DNA of 64,000 bases, taken from positions 310,001-374,000 of the forward strand of contig NZ_CP051156.1 in assembly GCF_012277295.1 (NCBI RefSeq). Direction: 5' to 3'. How positions within the stretch are numbered: the first letter of the stretch is position 1; every line of letters starts with the position of its first letter. The notes beneath the pieces were generated by a model. The model did no database searches. It was not told where the DNA came from and was given only the letters and a program-made list of their open reading frames with translations. Below are positions 63,964 to 64,000 of this stretch, one piece after another. Position numbers and translations under genes: made by a program. Source of the DNA: Wolbachia endosymbiont of Ctenocephalides felis wCfeT. GTDB taxonomy: Bacteria > Pseudomonadota > Alphaproteobacteria > Rickettsiales > Anaplasmataceae.

Positions 63964-64000
63964 AAAGGTATAGTTTTTAATAATGTGAACATAAGTTGCT

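Noticed and set aside
1..64000. CRISPR arrays, restriction or toxin-antitoxin systems
   Set aside because: No regularly spaced repeats with unique spacers and no recognisable cas, restriction or toxin genes were found.

Overview
The window is A+T-rich, densely coded bacterial DNA that reads as a Wolbachia chromosome (Rickettsiales, Anaplasmataceae). Evidence for this: ankyrin and leucine-rich-repeat genes; several IS families in many copies; a phage-WO-type portal gene; palindromic repeats lying even inside protein genes; CtrA with few other regulators; and reduced but complete housekeeping genes (topA, fmt, rplT, rpmI, rsmH, gpmI, gatB, hemH, efp, rnpB, dnaK, gpsA, plsY, coaE, def, sodB). 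The strain or supergroup cannot be fixed from this sequence alone.

Layout. 1-7.6 kb: 3' part of a malonyl-CoA decarboxylase gene, an LRR gene, then topA, an unknown membrane protein, fmt, rplT, rpmI and a PAS_5 protein on the minus strand. 7.8-18.8 kb: an accessory island with a two-gene unit of unknown function, two near-identical IS5/IS903-type elements, two inverted IS66 elements, dsbB trapped between ISs, an IS-truncated ankyrin gene, a GDSL hydrolase and a membrane-anchored coiled-coil protein. 18.8-27.7 kb: ftsL/rsmH, a second LRR gene, about 1 kb of repeats with the remnant of a third LRR gene, a small membrane protein, an MFS carrier, tRNA-Asn, gpmI and gatB. 27.8-30.8 kb: IS66 wreckage holding a nested IS5-family element with a two-frame transposase. 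30.8-56.7 kb: mostly housekeeping, including rnpB, ctrA, dnaK, dapE, dapD, ftsA, a def-udg-sodB-M16 run, two tandem Na+/alanine symporters and an APC permease with MnhE. 56.7-64 kb: an accessory end with a large tandem-repeat gene broken by an IS110 element and a frameshift, a frameshifted phage portal gene and an unknown membrane protein.

How genes fit together. dapE and dapD (diaminopimelate), ftsA, ftsL and rsmH point to retained lipid II and division functions. A DsbA-like protein and DsbB form a periplasmic disulfide pair. gpsA, plsY and pgpA serve phospholipid synthesis.

Most notable. (1) Two accessory proteins, one unknown (8830-10167) and one ankyrin protein (14510-15271), end in CVLL and CIIQ, textbook eukaryotic CaaX prenylation boxes. 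(2) LRR and small membrane genes share one promoter-leader cassette, and a fourth copy sits on a 24-codon LRR remnant. (3) The same palindromic element is inserted in frame in hemH and the uracil-DNA glycosylase gene, giving both the peptide SSLTLGS. (4) The IS110 element has a long 5' non-coding end, the expected home of a bridge RNA. (5) The gene it interrupts encodes a repeat protein with an acidic repeat tail and two KRQR clusters.
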